A stretch of 64,000 nt of DNA, taken from assembly GCF_023516455.1 (NCBI RefSeq), contig NZ_JAMGBA010000001.1:62001-126000 (forward strand), given 5' to 3'. Each line of letters opens with the position of its first letter. The first letter of the stretch is position 1. Below, one piece after another: positions 60,927 through 64,000 of this stretch. The notes under the pieces were generated by a model, which worked only from the letters and a program-made list of their open reading frames with translations, did no database searches and was not told the origin of the DNA. The position numbers and the translations under genes are program-made. The stretch is from Sphingomonas caseinilytica. Its GTDB lineage: Bacteria > Pseudomonadota > Alphaproteobacteria > Sphingomonadales > Sphingomonadaceae.

Positions 60927-62410
60927 ACGTCGCAGTTTTGATTCCGTCCGATTCCTATCGGCACAATGCCGGTGCTCGGATCCGCTACGGGCGAGTGGCG
61001 AAGCCGCTTCGGAAGCTCGGAATTTCGCTGGTCCTTGAGGATATTGCGACATTCGACGCGGCCACCAGCGAGTGCAATGTACTGCTGCTCAGCAAATGTT
61101 ATGACGCTCGTGCACTGGTCGTCGCGGCGCAGGCGAGGGCACTCGGCAAGCTGGTCGGGGTCGACCTGTTCGACGATTATTTCAGCCAGCAGTCCGACGC
61201 GCGCTTGGCGCGTTTCCGCCAGTGGCTGACCAGCTTGGCGAGCCTCCTCGATTTCGCCCTATGTTCGACGCCCGCGATGGCCGACATTGCTCGGCGCTAC
61301 CATCCTGACCTCCGGGTTCATGTTATGAACGACCCATCGGGATTAAAGCCCGACATAGGTCCCGTCCTAGATCGCAAGATGGATGCCCTTAAACAGACCG
61401 GCCTACTGACGGTCGGCTGGTTCGGGATGGGCGATAACCCGCATTTCGAAGTGGGCGTCAGCGATCTGTTGGCCTATTCAGATATGCTAACGGCATTGGC
61501 CCAGCGCAGCGGTCTGGCGGTCCAACTCCGGCTGTTGACCAACGCGCGGGCGCTGGACGCGGGCCGACTGAAACTCATTTCTCAATTGCCAGTCGAAACG
61601 ACCGTTGGGGAATGGAGCCTTGAGGCGGAAGCCGCGCTGCTGCGCGAAAGTTTTGCAATATTTCTGCCGGTCAACGCCCAGCCGTTCAGCATTGCCAAGT
61701 CGCTCAACCGGGCCGTTACCGCCATTAGCGCGGGTTGCCAGATCCTTTCCGCCGGCTATCCGCTTTACGAGGCTTTCGAACCGCTCATCTATCGCGATGC
61801 ATGTAGCTTCTCAGACGACGTGTCGACGCCTGGTGGCCGCATGCGCCTGAACACCCGAAACCTCACAAGGCTCGAAACGCTTTTTGAGGAATATGCCGAC
61901 GCCGATACCGAGGCCTCGCGGCTAACTGGCTTCCTGGAAGCACTGCCGCAACAATCGGTCGGGCCGCAACGCTTGGCGGTGCTTCACGGCATCGGCGCTG
62001 CGCCAGCGGTCCACACGCTGGTCCAGGCGGGAGGAGGCTTGTCCGTCGCTTCGCCATTTACTCCGACTAGCTTGAACTTCGACATCATTCTCGGGGTCGG
62101 CGAGCAGGCTGGCGCGGTTGAGGTGTTGGTCGCCAACCGACATGATGCTCTAATGAATCCCGAAGTGGGTCCCTGGGTGGACTGCAGTCGCAATCCCGGT
62201 TTTCGGAAGGCCAGCATCGGAATTGACGGCGTCTTGGCTATTGGGCCCGATTGGTACCGAAGCGCCGAGACTCCGCTGCAACTGGCAACGTATGGTTCGA
62301 CGATGGAGGCCGCGGAGCGTGCACTGTCCGCAATGCTGGGTCCGACCATCATTCTGAAAAGCGAGGCCTCCCGGCTGCCATTGCCGCTTCTCCCAGCGAC
62401 TGCCCGATGA
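60923..62410 (+). CDS. GT-B-like glycosyltransferase, divergent
   Basis: 495 residues. MNVAVLIPSDSYRHNAGARIRYGRVAKPLRKLGI resembles the N-terminal Rossmann half of GT-B enzymes. GLLTVGWFGMGDNPHFEVGVSDLLAYSDML and FAIFLPVNAQPFSIAKSLNRAVTAISAGCQILSAGYPLYEAF resemble the C-terminal donor-binding half, with sugar-nucleotide EX7E not clearly present. The last 150 residues are unassigned. It is coupled to the previous and next genes by ATGA overlaps. The sugar and linkage are unknown. Confidence 0.7.
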   Translation: MNVAVLIPSDSYRHNAGARIRYGRVAKPLRKLGISLVLEDIATFDAATSECNVLLLSKCYDARALVVAAQARALGKLVGVDLFDDYFSQQSDARLARFRQWLTSLASLLDFALCSTPAMADIARRYHPDLRVHVMNDPSGLKPDIGPVLDRKMDALKQTGLLTVGWFGMGDNPHFEVGVSDLLAYSDMLTALAQRSGLAVQLRLLTNARALDAGRLKLISQLPVETTVGEWSLEAEAALLRESFAIFLPVNAQPFSIAKSLNRAVTAISAGCQILSAGYPLYEAFEPLIYRDACSFSDDVSTPGGRMRLNTRNLTRLETLFEEYADADTEASRLTGFLEALPQQSVGPQRLAVLHGIGAAPAVHTLVQAGGGLSVASPFTPTSLNFDIILGVGEQAGAVEVLVANRHDALMNPEVGPWVDCSRNPGFRKASIGIDGVLAIGPDWYRSAETPLQLATYGSTMEAAERALSAMLGPTIILKSEASRLPLPLLPATAR

Positions 62411-64000
62411 GCCAACGCCCAAGCGCCTATTTCATCATTAACCTGGTGCAGGACATAAACATCCTGCGCCCCCTGATTGTCATGGCTGCTCGAGATTTCG
62501 GGCTGCGGACTCATCTGCTGGTCAGTCCGCAATTTGCCGGCCGTGACCTGTTCGGCATTTGGGAGCGAGAACTGCGGCTGCTTGAGGAAGAGCACGGCAT
62601 TGGTCGCACTGATTTCTCCGACGCGTGGCAGGCAAGTCAGGCGTTGATCGGACCGGGCGTCCTGTTCGCGGGGAGTGAATCCAACCTGGCGGGTCACCGA
62701 ACCTCTCACGACATCCTGCGCATGTCGCCGGCGGATATAGTCTGCGTGACACTTCAGCACGGTTTCGAATGTGTCGGTTTCCGCCACAACGCAGCCCATG
62801 ACCGTGCCCACGGTCGATCTGTTTCCTTTGCGGCCGATTTGGTCTGTGCCTGGCAGCCGCTCGACCTACTGACCTCAATGGCCCCATCTCAACGGGCCAA
62901 AGTGATCGTGACCGGTCCAACCTCCGTGCTGCAATCCTTTCCGGAAACCGGCGCCACGTCATCGGCCGCGCCCGGCATCGTTTGCGAGAATCTGCATTCG
63001 GTCCGGATGAGTTCCGGTAACCTCAAGGCCGATTTCGTCTCGTCTTTCGAGCAGTTCTGCGGGCTGATGAAGCAGGAGACTCGCCAGGTCGTCCTCCGTC
63101 CCCACCCAGGCGGGCAATATGCACTGAAGAACAGCTTGCCGCTCCCCGCGAACGCCACGATCAACAACCAGCCAATGTTCAGGGTCGACCTGGGCCGGTA
63201 TGCCTATGGCATCTCGGCCCCGTCCTCGGTGATCATCGACATGGTCCTTGCCGGCATTCCCACGGCGGTATGGCGCGATGCGGGGCAACAAGTGTCCGCC
63301 GACAATTACGACGGGCTCGCAACCGTGACGACCGTTTCGGACTGGGCCGATTTCGCCAGGTCGGCCATGGAGGATCCCGAACCCATCCTTGAAAGGCAGC
63401 GCCGCTTTCTGGCGGAAACCCAGATGCCTACCGACCCGCAGCGGGTCTACGGCCGATATGCCGAGCTGTTCGCCGCCGCCCTCCGGCTGGAATCGCGGCC
63501 CTATCGCGTGTCGGTCGAGCGGGAGCGGATTCTGTTGGTGGCCAACGCCCACCTGCCGACTGTCCAGGTTTGCCTGGAAAGGCCGCTAGAGGGCTTAGTC
63601 CGAAACGGAGCTGTGGCAACGCAGCTGATCACCGAATTCGAGCTTGCTGCGGCCCATAAGCGGGGCGGGGCGGACGGAGCCCGGGAATGGCTGGACGATG
63701 AATTCAAGCGGTTCGGTCCGACCGCCCTCATGTTCAGCCGCTATAGTGGGCCGATGGCCGAAACCATCCTTGAACTGGCCGACGGAATCCCCGTCATCTA
63801 TCACATCGACGACGATCTGCTGGGGGTCCCGGAGACCATCGGGGCGCGGAAATTCACCTATCACAACAATCCGGCGCGGCTGGAAACTGTGCGGCTGCTG
63901 CTAGAGAGGTCCGATCTCGTCTATACCTCCACCGAGCGGCTGAAGCGCCGGCTGCAGGAATATTATCCGCAAGCAAATATGGTGGCAGGTGCGATCAACA
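62407..64000 (+). CDS. Bipartite glycosyltransferase, partial (runs off window end)
   Basis: An open reading frame of at least 531 codons with no stop before 64000. The N-terminal part resembles polysaccharide-biosynthesis proteins of the CDP-glycerol-transferase or capsule type: VTLQHGFECVGFRHN, VVLRPHPGGQY, YGISAPSSVIIDMVLAGIPTAVW. From about residue 375 a second part starts (RILLVANAHLPTVQVCLERPLEGLVRNG), resembling a GT-B N-terminal domain with a YHIDDDLLGVPE motif. The start overlaps the previous stop (ATGA). The C-terminal end is unseen. Confidence 0.75.
   Translation, partial: MSQRPSAYFIINLVQDINILRPLIVMAARDFGLRTHLLVSPQFAGRDLFGIWERELRLLEEEHGIGRTDFSDAWQASQALIGPGVLFAGSESNLAGHRTSHDILRMSPADIVCVTLQHGFECVGFRHNAAHDRAHGRSVSFAADLVCAWQPLDLLTSMAPSQRAKVIVTGPTSVLQSFPETGATSSAAPGIVCENLHSVRMSSGNLKADFVSSFEQFCGLMKQETRQVVLRPHPGGQYALKNSLPLPANATINNQPMFRVDLGRYAYGISAPSSVIIDMVLAGIPTAVWRDAGQQVSADNYDGLATVTTVSDWADFARSAMEDPEPILERQRRFLAETQMPTDPQRVYGRYAELFAAALRLESRPYRVSVERERILLVANAHLPTVQVCLERPLEGLVRNGAVATQLITEFELAAAHKRGGADGAREWLDDEFKRFGPTALMFSRYSGPMAETILELADGIPVIYHIDDDLLGVPETIGARKFTYHNNPARLETVRLLLERSDLVYTSTERLKRRLQEYYPQANMVAGAIN

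Overview
The window looks like chromosomal DNA of a high-GC alphaproteobacterium of the Sphingomonadales (Sphingomonas/Sphingomicrobium-like). This is inferred from gene content and protein style: TamA-TamB, an S9 protein with an acidic Ala/Pro/Glu-rich N-terminal extension, a large TonB receptor, CtaA, a UbiK-YbjN-ProC string, and dispersed palindromic elements whose translation gives the RHSRESGN / WVPAFAGMT-type peptides. No prophage, IS element, CRISPR array or rRNA operon was seen. Genes are densely packed, many with 1-4 bp start/stop overlaps.

Layout. 0-9 kb: outer-membrane assembly (tamA, tamB), then an amino-acid permease and an MHS-type MFS transporter. 9-12.2 kb (minus strand): glnB, a 70-residue HTH protein, glnA and a tandem PilZ protein. 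12.3-17.7 kb: a nucleotidyltransferase, methionine aminopeptidase, a CinA-type protein and an EmrA/EmrB-like pair. 17.8-18.3 kb: tRNA-Gly(CCC) followed by a gene-free stretch with hairpins and a 59-bp tandem repeat. 18.4-21.9 kb: a TonB receptor and a YhhQ-type transporter. 22-31 kb: nucleoside and nucleotide salvage on both strands (PfkB adenosine-kinase type, LOG phosphoribohydrolase, NupC, cytidine deaminase, 5'-nucleotidase lipoprotein, AMP nucleosidase) with a 2OG-Fe(II) oxygenase and a K+ channel in between. 30.8-33.9 kb: marR-emrA-emrB. 34-40.7 kb: short-chain dehydrogenases, DUF167, a dimethylargininase-like enzyme, rplM-rpsI, cutA-ctaA, merC-zur and an arsR-type gene. 40.8-47.1 kb: a tightly coupled run dxs-orf-EEP-tlyA-tspO-ubiK-ybjN-proC, followed by a branched-chain aminotransferase, a GGDEF-EAL protein and tRNA-Gln(TTG). 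50.6-64 kb: a surface-polysaccharide locus, visibly richer in A/T near its start, with a PhyH-type oxygenase, KDO-pathway genes (kpsF/kdsD, kdsB), several glycosyltransferases, a DUF5672 protein, a 1184-residue sulfotransferase/coiled-coil protein, and a bipartite gene cut by the window end.

Main observations. (1) Three genes (7751, 42694, 45762) appear to start at CTG inside a CTGACC stop/start overlap. Each has a purine-rich Shine-Dalgarno core ending exactly 7 nt upstream. (2) A dispersed palindromic repeat lies in frame inside the signal peptide of the 5'-nucleotidase and supplies the hydrophobic core just before the lipobox. (3) Three genes (marR, merC, arsR) have good -35/-10 boxes whose -10 ends 6-8 nt before the ATG, so they look leaderless, and each promoter carries an inverted repeat. 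(4) The polysaccharide locus combines KDO enzymes with large multidomain proteins in a lineage known for replacing LPS with glycosphingolipids.
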